NCBI GenBank assembly: GCA_963921795.1
Contig: OY997642.1
Location: 42,235,653-42,299,652, forward strand
DNA from: Nannobrachium achirus
Taxonomy: Eukaryota > Chordata > Actinopteri > Myctophiformes > Myctophidae
DNA: 64,000 nt
Direction of reading: 5' to 3'
Under the pieces are notes generated by a model. It ran no database searches. It was not told the origin of the DNA and saw nothing but the letters and a program-made list of their open reading frames with translations. Of this stretch, positions 11,981-23,105 are shown in pieces. Position 1 is the stretch's first letter. Each line of letters starts with the position of its first letter. Position numbers and translations under genes: made by a program.

Positions 11981-12390
11981 GGATTAAACTAATTAAAACA
12001 TTTATTTTTCGGGGGAAAACTACTGTTTTGCTATGTAATTACTGTACCTTTTTCTTCCCTTTTTATTAATATCACGTAGATGTGTTTTTTGTGGTACTTT
12101 ATATAGCTGTAATGAGGCTATGAAGGGAAAAAAAATCGCATCCACTACCACTATAAAAGAATCTGCAAAGAGGATTCTGTCCCACTGGGATTAAACAAAT
12201 TAAAACATATATTTTCGGGTAAATCCCCTGTTTTGCAATGTAACTACTGTACCTTTGTCTTCCCTTTTTATTAATATCACCTAGGTGTTTTTCCTTTGGT
12301 AGCCTACTTTATATAGCTGTAATGAGGCTATGAAGGGAAAAAAAATCCCATCCACTTCCACTATAAAAACAATCTGCCCAGGGTTAATGT
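11981..12390. repeat. Tandem duplication, two units of about 207 bp
   Basis: Unit 1 from 11981 and unit 2 from 12188 share GATTAAAC(T/A)AATTAAAACA, TTCCCTTTTTATTAATATCA, CTTTATATAGCTGTAATGAG and GCTATGAAGGGAAAAAAAAT. Identity is moderate, so the duplication is not recent. Confidence 0.85.
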
Positions 12391-12955
12391 CCCATCATAG
12401 TAACAGGGCAGAATGGGGCGGGATTTGCAAAAGGGTTTATTAACTGACAATAAACAACACACACTGAAAAAGGCAAGCATAGGTAAAGAAGACAAACAGT
12501 AACTAAATGACATGGACAGTACAGAAAAGAAAGAGAGAGAGAAAAGCTAAATAAATTATATCACTGGATTGATTGAGGTTTCTGGGAAAACATCGTTTTT
12601 CGTGTTATTCCAAATTCCACTATCCGAGGAGCATAAAATGGACAAAGCCAGGTATTGATTAGGATATTCAATGTTAGTGAGTAAATAATTTTGCAAACAA
12701 GAGGCTTTCCAGCCCAGGTCTGGGGATCTTGTACTGCGGCTGGTGACGAGAGGTTGTGCAGATTCAGAACCATATTATTAAAGAGTAACGACCAGGGTAG
12801 GAACGTTATTGAAGTGACACACAGCGCGGTACGACCTCGATAAGTGCTCGAGTCGACTGTCACTCACTCTGACTGCAGTGCAGTGTTATTTAAACGTATA
12901 GTACGCAGTTCAGTAATTTAACAAGCAACAACCCCGCCGTAACAATATATTTATA

Positions 12956-15900
12956 ATGGACCTAACCGAACAGGTAAATAGTAAATATACGTTTTGTTCT
13001 CGTTGTTTTACGAACGTGACAGTTATTGAAGACATAATACATGACGTTAGCTTGTTAGCTGTCTTGCATGGCTGCTGCATTCACATGGAACTTCACGTAA
13101 ATGAAATTAGCTGAAGCTAATGTCCCTTAGCAAGGTTAGCGTAGTACCCATTGAACTCCTGTCAATTATCAATGACACATTATCTAAACCACGAGTGTAG
13201 TTAATTCTGCAGAATATGTGACATTATGCTCTCAAAATCCTGTAATGTGACTGATGCTAAAGAAGCTAGCTCTCCTAGCCACACTACTAGGTTATGGGAT
13301 TGGGAGCCCTTTAGAGCCTGTGCACATTAACACCACCTTTATAAGGCAAGGATAGGTAGATTGAACACCTACCGTTTGTCATCTATTTTTAAACCAATAG
13401 TTTACTAATGTAGCCTTTCTGTCTAGTGTTCTTAAATCCTATACTCACTTATTCTCCCTCTCTCTGTCTCTGAAATATATCTGTTGTTGGGCCATAATAT
13501 GAATCTGCTTTGTATCCCCACCACACCTGGTGTCATGCACAGATCAACCAGCTTGAGGCAGACCTGCAGGAGCTGGGCTCCCTCCTAGAGAAGGCAGAGA
13601 GGACCAGGGTGCAGGAGCTGCTGAGACAGGAGCAGAAGAAGGTTGAGAAGGAGATTGCAGCCAAGCGGCAACAGAAGGAGCAAAAGGACAGAAGAGAGGC
13701 CGATCCGACTGCATCCACAAAAGCAACATACGCAGTCAAGATCACCAACTATGGTATGGATCTATTTATCGGCTTAGTTACTGGCTAGTTGGTGGATGTG
13801 TAGCTGTACACTAGCCCTAGAATGTCTGTCTGTTACTGATCACAGCCATAGATCGGTCCTATTGCGTGGCATTGAGCAGATAATCTGTGTAGCAATAAAT
13901 TGGGTGAGTACTTGTGTAGTGTGTACTCACCCAATAATTAATTCTTCCGATTTGAAGTCAGATATTTTGAGCGGTGCAAACCGCTCCTATAAGTGGCTGT
14001 GCGTGTGTCCGTAGCCTTTTTCCTCCGCGTTTTGCTATAGTAAAATGTGTGTGCGTAGCACGTAAACCACTCCATAGAGTGGCTGTGCGTGTCTCTGTAG
14101 CCTTTTTCCTCAGCATTTTTTTCATAGCAAAATGTGTGTACGTAGCATCATGTTTGTCTAGTGATGTCATATGTCTGTAGCCTTTTTCCTCAGCGTTTTG
14201 CCATAGCAAAACGTGTGCGTGTAGCATAGCCTGTACACCCTAGACTCAAATGCTAGTCTGAAGATGTTTTGCAAGCACGACCACCGCTCACTTCACATTG
14301 GGTGTGATTTTTTCAATTTCATATCCCTTTGAAAGTTGTATGCAGATAACGTGTGTTTGGTCAAATATCTCCACTTTGCCACAAGCTTCACACGGATGAC
14401 ATTCAGTTCGGGGCGAGTGGCCCGGAATGAGTGCTGGACTGAATATATCAAAACTTCCTTTGGGAAGCACAAACGTATGGGTCACCGGCACACATTTGGC
14501 AGGTGGTGTGATTAATTACCCCTCGCCAATCGCAAAGTACTTGTCAATTGTGTGCCCAATACTACATTTGTGCTTCCCAAACACACGTGTGCTCTCAAAG
14601 GAAGAACTGGACTGCTGGACAAAGTGGACATAATGTTCAGTCCAACAGTCCAGCAGTCATTTCAGGTCCGGCCCGTCACTGACAAAGAATGTCATCCGTG
14701 TGAAAGAAATTAGTTATTGGGTGAGAACACAAGTAGTAGCGCGCACCACTTTATTGCCACGCAGATCTATCTGCTCAACGACGCGCAATAGGACTGATCT
14801 ATGGCTGTGTATTTGGAATATATACGAAGTGTATTATGTAAGATCACAGACATTCTAGGGCTAGCTGTACACATGAAAGCTCATGCATGAGAGAGAGATT
14901 TCAAATTAAATCGTTTACACTTGTGCATTTTCATTGCAGGCTGGGACCAGTCAGACAAATATGTAAAGATTTACATTACATTGAAGGGCGTGCACAAGAT
15001 TCCCTCCGAAAATGTGGAGGTTAACTTTAAAGAGAGGTAAGGTGATGTGCTAATACAGGATTTATAACACCTTTTCCCCCCCGTTCTGTTCTTGAGTTAT
15101 TTTAATTCTATTAGATTTAGTATGGGAGACAAAAGAGCCAAACTGCATATTTCGATATTTGCCATAATCTATTGAAAAAAAAGGCATTTAAATGTATCCC
15201 TAATTTGCACACAATTATCAGTCCTCTGGCTTTTTTGTTTAGATGTTTGGCAGTGCCTGTCAGTAAATCAGAATAGAAGGATAAAAATAATGGTAAAATA
15301 TATTTAATCTTGTATTCATATTTAGCAACATTGAATTCCTCTGTAGAATTATAGCCTCCTTAGACATCACCATCATCATTCTAATGATGATGTAACACAA
15401 TTAATATCTTTCTGTTGTCTGTTTCTTGCATTGTGTCTAACAGTACAGTTGTTATCTGTTCTTACTCTTCCCACCAGGTCGTTTTCTGTGCTTGTGAAGG
15501 ATCTAGAGGGGAAGAATCACCAGATGACAATTATAAATCTGCTGGGCGCCATCGATCCAAAGGACAGCTGTAAAAAGGTGACTGGAGCCCCTGTCCCCCA
15601 AGCACTATCAGTCAATTAAAGGCACAAAAACACATCAGTGATTTTCACCCATACCCTCAGATACACCCAATTTTGCTCATAATTGCTGGTATGAATTAAT
15701 TGGGAAAATGGAATTTTGCTGGATAGGGCATAGCCTAATTAAAACAGCAGTGAAATATTGATTTGGAGTGATGCAATGCAATTCAAGTATATGGGCGACT
15801 TACTCATGAAGTGAATAAACTAATTTAAAGAAAAAATAAAGACTCACTCAGATGAGATGAAGTCAATGTATCCATGGCTTGTAATGTGCCATCCCTAAAA

Positions 15901-17913
15901 GACATACATTTTAATGATTGCTTGGAAGTTGGAATAGTGTTCTCTTATTGTGTCTTGAAGTTCGCAGGGGTTAAAGTTCTCAGTCCTGGGGACTGATTTC
16001 AGTCTTGAGGATTCCATAGGAGCAATTTCTGAGATCAGTGCAGAGCCGCAAAAATAATAAACTTTAACTAAAAAGCTGTTATAATTTCAAGATGAGTATT
16101 TGCATTGGCCAGACTAGCATAGAATACAACAGAACTTCAGAAGATACTTCTATAAAATGAAGCATAGATTGGCGCACACACATTCAGTGAAGGCAGTTCA
16201 GAACTTCAGGGAAACACCCCAAATATTGGTGTACGCTGCACGCGCCACGTTTCAAAAATCACATATTGGGAATTTGGGACATGGTCTGAAAATAAGTTTC
16301 AGTCCTGGGATTTCTTTTGGCTTTAACCCCTGAGTTCGAGGCCTACATGTGTCTCCTTGTTGCAGTTACTGCTGCCATCGACACTACAACATCGCCACTA
16401 TACATCTGGTCGTTTATTTATACCTGCTCTTAAAGTTCAAATTTACTATGGAATACTCACCAACGGTGTGAAGGTTAAATCCAGTTGATTGCATAATCAA
16501 TGACACTATCCTATCTTCTGTTATTTTTACGAGCCTCCCTTAAAAGCATTTAAATTGAGGACCGACATGCTCTGAAGGTGAAAAGCAAACTACACTTCCA
16601 GGCCCATGCCCATTGTTTGATCAATTATTTGCATATTTCTAGTAAATGCATCCATGATGCTTTGTAAATCTGCTTTGTAAGCCTGGTCTTCTGTGTGCTT
16701 CCAGAGGACACGCTTCAATTTAGGCATTTAGAAGACCTTGGTCCTAATTGTCCTCTCTGGGTTATTTATCAAGATGCAAATAATAAACTAAGTTACAAAT
16801 TACAGCGTGACACATTGTGAGCTTGTAGATCTTCTATTTCTGCTACTTTTTGAAAATATTTGAAAATGTATGAACATTTCAACATGAAATAATTGCTTAT
16901 TATAAGTAAGCTTATTCGTATTTAAACGTACGCACAGTCAAAGATGAAAGGGAAAATTAAGAATTTAAGCATTGGTAAACATCAAACATGAATACAGATA
17001 ATAATGAATAAACATTTGCTATTTATTTGACTCATGTATTTCACAACTTCAAAATATGTCTGTTTTTATTATGTAATCTTCATTCTCTTCTATAGATAAA
17101 GACAGACATGGTCTTGGTTATGTGCAAGAAGCAGGCGGTCAAGAAGTGGGACTGTCTAACACAGGTGGAAAAGCAGTCTAAAGAGAAAGAGTAAGTTCCA
17201 TAGATTTAGGAATGTGATGTCAACATGCACACAAATTCTGGTTCTTCTTTGTTACATTGAGATGCCGTACCACTTCTGTATGTTAAGGCAGTGGTTCTCA
17301 ACCTTTTCAGGCCGCGACCCCCAAAATAATATATTTTAACTGGGGACCCCCCACCCACTCAACCAGAAGCACTAGAAGTTGAGGCATTACATTTTGTATA
17401 ACACGGTTCTATTGTGAAAATAGCAGATCTACATACTCACAACACCTCGCGTTGCGAGGCGTTGTGAGCATGTAGATCGGCTATTTTCACAATTTCTGCC
17501 TCTAATATTTGACAATTTGACCAATGTTTAATTTGTCATTTTAGAGGTATTAAAAAGTAAATAAATTGTCACTTTAGAAATGTACACTTAAACTTTATTG
17601 TTTATTGAGGGTCCCGACCCATAGGTTGAAAACCACTGTGCTAGGAGACCGAGTGGCAGATAACGGACTGAAATCAACCGGTGATGCATTCGACGTAAAC
17701 CTGCACAAAGACAACCCTAACCTCTCTCTCTCTGTCAGTAAACCTGCTGTGGATGACAACGCAGTCGCAGACCCCAGCGATGGCCTCATGAATATGTTGA
17801 AGAAGATTTACTCGGAGGGAGATGACGAGATGAAGAGGACCATTAACAAGGCCTGGTCAGAGTCCCAGGAGAAGAAAGTTAAAGGAGGAGAGGACAACAT
17901 GATGGACTTCTGA
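12956..17913 (+). CDS. cacybp: Calcyclin-binding protein / Siah-interacting protein
   Basis: Adaptor that links Siah1 to Skp1 in beta-catenin ubiquitination and binds S100 proteins. Six coding exons: 12956-12973 (MDLTEQ), 13543-13753, 14940-15036, 15478-15577, 17096-17190 and 17739-17913 (stop 17911-17913). All phases join, giving 231 aa (human 228). Seen: an N-terminal helical hairpin (residues 1-60, [19 protein letters not shown], then a Lys/Glu-rich stretch) and a CS domain (about 70-160: [34 protein letters not shown]). A C-terminal SGS region follows (about 160-231: [47 protein letters not shown]). The first coding exon is only 18 nt, so the ATG rests on family alignment and a good donor. 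Intron 2 carries a foldback transposon (13812-14863), intron 5 a hAT element (17289-17638), and the 3' UTR a family C element with a hairpin. Confidence 0.95.
13812..14863. mobile_element. Foldback (Mutator-like?) transposon with 9-bp target duplication
   Basis: Ends TAGCCCTAGAATGTCTGT and its inverse ACAGACATTCTAGGGCTA, flanked on both sides by GCTGTACAC (13803-13811 and 14864-14872). The inverted arms run far inward. Left 13843-13955 pairs with about 14693-14812, then left about 14386-14465 pairs with about 14575-14703 (CACACGGATGACATTC, GGAAGCACAAACG). The left arm is split by a family B insertion (13965-14316). Without that insertion it would be about 0.6-0.7 kb and almost wholly palindromic. 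Long arms plus a 9-bp duplication suggest a Mutator-like foldback, but the superfamily is inferred. It lies in cacybp intron 2. Confidence 0.8.
13965..14316. mobile_element. Family B element (GAGCGGTG ends), with three internal tandem units
   Basis: Left edge TTTTGAGCGGTG; right edge CACCGCTCACTTCACATTGG followed by GTGTGATTTTTT. Three internal units of about 80-86 bp begin GTAGCCTTTTTCCTC at 14011, 14097 and 14177. It is inserted in the left arm of the foldback element. Confidence 0.7.
17289..17638. mobile_element. Non-autonomous hAT (CAGTGGTTCTCAACC type)
   Basis: 350 bp. Left end CAGTGGTTCTCAACCTTTTC, right end GGTTGAAAACCACTG. The flanks TGTTAAGG and TGCTAGGA are a decayed 8-bp duplication (5 of 8). 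These ends are of the Charlie/MER5-like hAT kind. A near-perfect hairpin (17411-17493) lies in the centre. It lies in cacybp intron 5, ending 100 bp before the last exon. Confidence 0.8.
17411..17493. repeat. Long hairpin cassette, 83 bp
   Basis: Starts ATTGTGAAAATAGCAGATCT and ends AGATCGGCTATTTTCACAAT. Inner stem CACCTCGC/GCGAGGCG around GTT. It is the same inner type as 41915-41995, but with different paired bases in the outer arms. Confidence 0.9.
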
Positions 17914-18326
17914 GCTGCACGATTCCATCTCTCCCTTCTAAACGCAAGTTAAGTCAAATGATGACGCAGTAGGGAACTGTTTGACAATGGCAAGGTTGCA
18001 ACTGCAGGGTTAAACGGGAACCCAAAGTCTACATTTGAAATGACCAAGACACAATGTTAAGAACTCTGTTGTTTTTTTTGTTGTTTTTGTTTCCCCTATG
18101 GACCAAGTTTCAACTGAGTGAAGTTTGTTGGTAGAAAGATGTCGGGTGGAAACCTTGTATGTCCAAAACTACTCATTTTCAGGAAATGGGAAAAGAGAAC
18201 CTGTGTTCCAATGGATCCAATGTAGAATGATTTAGTTCTCAAGCTCTTGTTAATACTTTGTCATTGATTAAATATCTGTAAAACCCACAGAGACCACTTT
18301 CAATTTAAATTATATTCCAAATGAAC

Positions 18327-18394
18327 TAAAATAGCCGATCTACCAGTTCACCATGAGTTGCAAAGCGTGCCAAGCTTTTAGATCGGCTATTTTT
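18327..18394. repeat. Hairpin cassette in the cacybp 3' UTR
   Basis: Arms AAAATAGCCGATCTACCAG and CTTTTAGATCGGCTATTTT with a decayed centre. If the polyadenylation signal at 18433 is used, this hairpin is part of the mature mRNA. Confidence 0.75.
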
Positions 18395-18432
18395 CCAACT
18401 CGTAAAAGAAAGTGAAAAAAATAGAATGTAGA

Positions 18433-18438
18433 AATAAA
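18433..18438 (+). promoter_or_regulatory. Candidate polyadenylation signal for cacybp
   Basis: AATAAA about 520 bases after the stop; a variant ATTAAA is present at 18267-18272. Which one is used cannot be told. Confidence 0.45.
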
Positions 18439-19029
18439 GAAGAAAAAAAGAAAATACAAGGTTTAAGCCCGATGGCAACGATATGGACTAAATCACAGAA
18501 ATGCTGTATTGAGGGAAGGTGTTTACAAGTGTAAAATAGCCTTGCTTATCCCCTTTGGCCCTGTTGTGTAAAACAGACAAATGATGTAGTGTTAGTTACA
18601 AGAAAGGTGGCAGTTTACTAATTAATCAAACTACAGCAACAATCAAAATGCTAAAGCTTAGATGGGATGGGATTACAGTGCATTAACGTAAATCAATTAA
18701 GCTTCTTTTCGGGTTCATGGCAAATGTCTCTCTTCCTATCGAGCAATATCAATGAAGCAACGCTAACAGAAATTCCACCTTGTAATATTCATACTCTGGC
18801 TAAAATATGAGAAATCATTTTCTTGTACAGCCAGACAGCTTGAGTCTGCATGTACTGACGTTTCTGACTTCATCAAACTATCATACAATAGATTGCATTC
18901 ATTAAATATGTATTCAGGGGAAAAGGTTAAATGGAAGTAATGTTTCATCTGGCACACTTAATATTTAAATAGCAGTCCAGTCTTGGATTTAATTGTAAGT
19001 TCGAATTGTCTTATTGTCGGTATCGGCTA

Positions 19030-19240
19030 GGCGGGAACGAGTCGATATTGCGACCTAGTATTTGTTCGACGTCCCATTAGTTTGACGCTGGTGAATGCTT
19101 ACCTGGTGAATGTTAACCACTATGCCTAAACCTAACCCAAACCCTAACCTCAGTAAAACTATGCCTAAACCTAAAACCTAACCCTAACCCTTAGTCGAAC
19201 TAATGACACGTTACACGTAGAAATATCGAGCCTTTCCCGA
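19030..19240. mobile_element. Second copy of the small element with telomere-like interior
   Basis: Interior CCTAAACCTAACCCAAACCC and AAACCTAACCCTAACCC; ends GTTCGACGTCCCATTAGTTT and CACGTAGAAATATCG. It is the inverse of the copy at 4867-5105. It is an interstitial repeat inside a transposon-like unit, not a telomere. Confidence 0.65.
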
Positions 19241-19324
19241 GAGGCATAGTGTCTGTTCCTTTTTAGTCTCTCAAGAACAGCCTAACTGAGCTCGAGTTAC
19301 AACTGAAGTGAAAAGGATCAACCT

Positions 19325-19530
19325 TTTCTTTGACGATGGCTAGCCAGATTGGTTCCTTTTCAACGCACTAGACCCCTGGGAGATGGATTTCTGAGGGGGA
19401 GCACAACACCTACCATCATCTCCCAGTACTTAACATAGTTAACTTAGTTACCCGAGCCGCGCTACTGACAAGCTGAGTAAGCGCTGCCTCGGATCGAAAC
19501 CAGGACCTTGTGGTGCTCTACTGTCAGCTA
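19325..19530 (-). mobile_element. tRNA-derived SINE-like sequence
   Basis: On the minus strand from 19530: an A-box-like GCATAGCTGACAGTAGAGCA, then a B-box-like GGTTTCGATCC 33 bases on, as in a tRNA-headed SINE. No cloverleaf acceptor stem is complete, so it is not called a tRNA gene. The 3' end is unresolved. Confidence 0.45.
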
Positions 19531-19829
19531 TGCGGACACAAAAATATAATGAATTTATTTGAATGAAGCTTAAATCATTTCAGTAGTGGATTTTAAGCTG
19601 TTGCACCTGTGGTGTTCTATGCTATTTGTTGATTAGTGGAGGCCTATAACCAAATGGTTATAGCTTGCAGCTGGTAAAGTTTAGGCATGGGTTTAGGGGT
19701 CTTTAATGCACTTGTTCTCTATGTGGTGTCCAAGGACCCGCAATAGTCCTTGAGGTGGCCCCCAGATAAATACAGCTACAGATTATTCAAGATTATAATT
19801 TTTTTTATCAGAGTGTCACTGTATTTACA

Positions 19830-19970
19830 CCTACAGAACATGGAAATATGGAATGGACCAAATTATTTGACCAAATTAAAGTACCTTATCGGACCAAATC
19901 ATGTCGGTCTATCAATTGAATTATCAGATGTTAGATCGGGATTGGGGTTTAAAAAGGTTGAGAACCCCTG
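19830..19970. mobile_element. hAT terminal fragment
   Basis: Ends AAAAAGGTTGAGAACCCCTG, the inverse of a CAGGGGTTCTCAACC hAT end. No partner end is clear, so the element is truncated. Confidence 0.5.
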
Positions 19971-22150
19971 CTTTATGGACCCTTTGACAGATAAAATGTA
20001 TCTGAAAGTAATAACATTAGTCTGTACCATTTAGGTGTTATTGTGTACCAGCATGGACATTTCCTGTGAAGTTAACGTAATTCCGAAATGCAACCATCTA
20101 CTGTACAGAATCTACATATCTCAATAGAAGAGGAAGACAAAATACTTCCACCACGGTTGTGTTAGTTACATTGTATTAACATACTCTACCATACACAGTT
20201 TGGTTAAAATATTTTACTCACTTAAATGATTACATTGTGGTTATTATTACCGTAAGTTTACCCCTGGTTACCCGTCCTTTAGTTGCTTGCTGCTTAGCAG
20301 AGATGGGAAATCTAAAATAATTATATTTTACAATATATTTTCGTGAACTGAACCGAACAGATCAGAGCTTCCATGCTCTCATCAGGAGGGGTAGTTGCAG
20401 ACTACGTAGCATCCAGAGATGGTGTAATAGTTGTCTGGCTTGAGAGAATACCCCTCCATGGAAAAGGTACATAAAGTTAAGGCATGGGTTTAACCACGTT
20501 CAACCTGGTGTCCCTATTTTGAGCATTTCATTAGATAGGCAAATAATTATAATAAAACATAGAATGTGCCCTACAGCGTCCTCAGTTCATGCTGGGCTTA
20601 CCTAACGTCCCCTTGCGTGACGCACAAGGAAGCTTCCCTCCATCAAAATGGTGCCCACGGACCACGATACAGGCGCCCCAGGGTTCGGAGGAGGCATCTA
20701 CGTTTTTATGTCTATGGTGACCGTATTGGTGAAGCACCTTCATGTCTTTCATGTCTTCCTCCCTCTCCTGGATTCTCTGCTGGATGTGCTGCTCTTTCTG
20801 TCACTCAGTCCTTTCCGCTGCAACTGAAATCATATCATGAACTTTGTGTTGTTCCATGTTGCACAAATAGCAGGTTTACCTCATTGTGACATGGGCTGAT
20901 ATTCTCCTGAGTCTCAACAGCCTCCAGTTTTCACTGAAAATCACAGGCCACTTCTACAGCCTGGAGTTGTATCTGCTTCAGACATGGTGCTTTCCCTCAG
21001 AACAGGTCTTTGGATGGAACAAATTTTTCACTGTGGACAGCTGGGCCTTCCTCTTGAATCACCCTGATACCAGTATATCCCAATACACCTGTGTCACTGG
21101 TTTCTTCACTAGATCCAGACAGATCGCACATCAAAACTATTGCCGGTCCTGCTGAACTCCTTGCTGGGCCATTTTACATTTGTCTATCTGATAGACGCCA
21201 TTCTCTCGAGACAGAGTCTGTAGCTGGCTGCTGAGGGACAACCCGAGTGGGCGTTCCCTTTTCTTTGACAATGGCTAGCCAGATTGGATAGACGCCAACC
21301 AGGTCTCTCTTGAGAATGAGACCTGCTCATTGTGCTCAAGTCTCAATGAGATTACCAGTCTAAATACATTTCAAATACAATAGAATCATTAGAACATAAT
21401 GTATAATATCGTATCATATTCAGATATTGTTGTCCCAACTTTTTGAACCAAAACTCAAAGCCTAAAGCAAACGTCACATAAGATATGGCATTCCTGATTT
21501 CCTTACTCCTTTACTTTATTCCTTACTGATTGGAATCCAAATGCTTCTTCAAATATCAAACCAACAATAGTGCTTTGGAAATGGTCAGCAGTAAATGTCA
21601 TTGTCAAGTATACCAGGAATAATCAGTGGTCAATAGGCTACTCATAAGGCATAATTACATCAGTGCTGGCTCATGTTTAAGATGTGATGTTGTATTTCAT
21701 TCATGTATATTCTATTTGTCTGAATTTGCGCTGTTCAAAAATGCCATTCTGTCTGAAATGTTCCAAATCCTTCATAATTGTTGCATTTTTTATATTTTAT
21801 GCAAGTTGCACTTATCCTGTTATCTTTTTTATGTATTTATTTTAGTGAAGCCTTTCTCAAATGTGTTTTCCTTCCAACATACAATTAATGAACATGAACA
21901 TGAAGTTGTATGATTTACATTGACCATGTTATCTGTTTTCCCACCACCCACAATGTTGTATTTGCCATGGTAATTAATAATAATTCATGTCTCTCTTGTA
22001 CTTGCCTCTGGTCTCATTTTGGTATCTCTCCCAGTCAGGATGTTCCAGGCGCTGATGCTAGGCCTGTCACGATCATGACATTTTACTTGATTAATTCAGT
22101 CACACAAATAATGTGTTTTTGACATTTATTTTATGGCACATAAATGAAAA

Positions 22151-22742
22151 ATCAAACCTCGGTTCGAAGTGAAGCGGTGAACTTTTATTCTATGTGTTCT
22201 AGAGTTATGAACTCTGTGATCTATACAGTTATGGACTCTGTGATCTATTCATTCTTTATATATTCTGAATTCTACATTCTTTATATATTCTGAATGAATA
22301 TAAGAATGGAGGGCCGAATTATCATGTGAAGCTTGACCAATCCTCAAAGTATCCATTCATCAGACCGGGAGGGACACTACACACATATTCTGGACGTACA
22401 GGACAGATAAAACCTGTTCATTCTGAACTGAAATGGCCATATATGGACATGGGACACACATTTTGCTTTTTGAAAAAGACTATTCATTCTGGACTGATAT
22501 TCTGGACGTACGGGACAGAAAAAACCTGTTCATTCTGGACTGGAGTGACCATATATGGACATGAGGTGACATACATTTTGTTTTTGAAAAAGCCTGTTCA
22601 TTCTGGACTGAGATGACCATATATGGACATGAAACACACATTTTGTTTTTGAAAAAACCTGTTCATTATGGACTGAAATGACCATATATGGGCATGGGAC
22701 ACACAAAGCCACTCATTGGAAGCGGTTTTCACCGCTTCAAAA
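22151..22742. mobile_element. Family B element carrying a CArG-box minisatellite
   Basis: Left edge ATCAAACCTCGGTTCGAAGT then GAAGCGGTG; right edge GAAGCGGTTTTCACCGCTTC. The interior (about 22385-22700) is a degenerate tandem array whose units contain CTGTTCATTCTGGACTG and CCATATATGG (22437, 22549, 22617 and 22682). CCATATATGG is a perfect SRF-binding CArG consensus. Confidence 0.7.
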
Positions 22743-22983
22743 ATACAAAGTTTTCCTTTTAAGCTTTGTAACAAAAATTGCACATTCAACCTTCAATATA
22801 CAAAGAAATGACTGGTGCCCATATAAGAGCATATTTTATTTTTTATGTATTATTATTATTATTAGTCGATTAGTCTAGTGACCCATTAACCCAACAAGTC
22901 CCAGGATGCTGGAGCAGAAGCCTCCCTTGCTTCCACAGGGCCCAACAGACTGATGCCCCAGCCCAGTGTGAGGGTTTGGTTGA

Positions 22984-23105
22984 TTGATTGAAGACTTTAT
23001 TAGAAGTTTGCATAGGAAAAGGTACAGTTTCATGACGGTACAGTTCACCGGTACAAGGTCTACTAAAAGGAGACCCATGAAAAGACTAAGCTTATTTCCA
23101 CAGGA
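22984..23105 (-). mobile_element. LINE 3' tail (same family as 58225-58596)
   Basis: On the minus strand it reads GTCATGAAACTGTACCTTTT ... CTAATAAAGTCTTCAATCAA. It is close to 58535-58590 on the plus strand, including the TCAATCAA end repeat. Only the untranslated tail is present. Confidence 0.65.

Larger units (their letters stand above)
9585..12955. other. Intergenic region between the pgam copy and cacybp
   Basis: No coding exon recognised. It contains a direct duplication at 9979-10094, a CA microsatellite at 10721-10796, 39-bp direct repeats at 11028/11259, and a tandem duplication at 11981-12390. The last 80 bases before the cacybp ATG are the likely 5' UTR/promoter. A 100-codon minus-strand frame at 12561-12863 has no family resemblance. 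Confidence 0.65.
18128..18485. mobile_element. Family C inverted-repeat element, in the cacybp 3' UTR
   Basis: Left end GATGTCGGGTGGAAACCTTG; right end CAAGGTTTAAGCCCGAT followed by ACGATAT. A hairpin (18327-18394) lies near its centre. It is non-coding. Other family C copies are at 41813-42073, 60366-60540 and 47886-48060. Confidence 0.65.

Noticed and set aside
12561-12863. 100-codon minus-strand frame just upstream of cacybp
   Set aside because: No motif, no recognisable family, and it does not match MRPS14, the divergent neighbour of human CACYBP.
19130-19195. Telomeric sequence
   Set aside because: Only short, imperfect CCTAAACC/CCTAACCC units inside a bounded repeat that recurs at 4867-5105.
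19325-19530. tRNA gene
   Set aside because: A- and B-box-like motifs are present, but no complete acceptor stem or cloverleaf is visible; a tRNA-derived SINE fits better.
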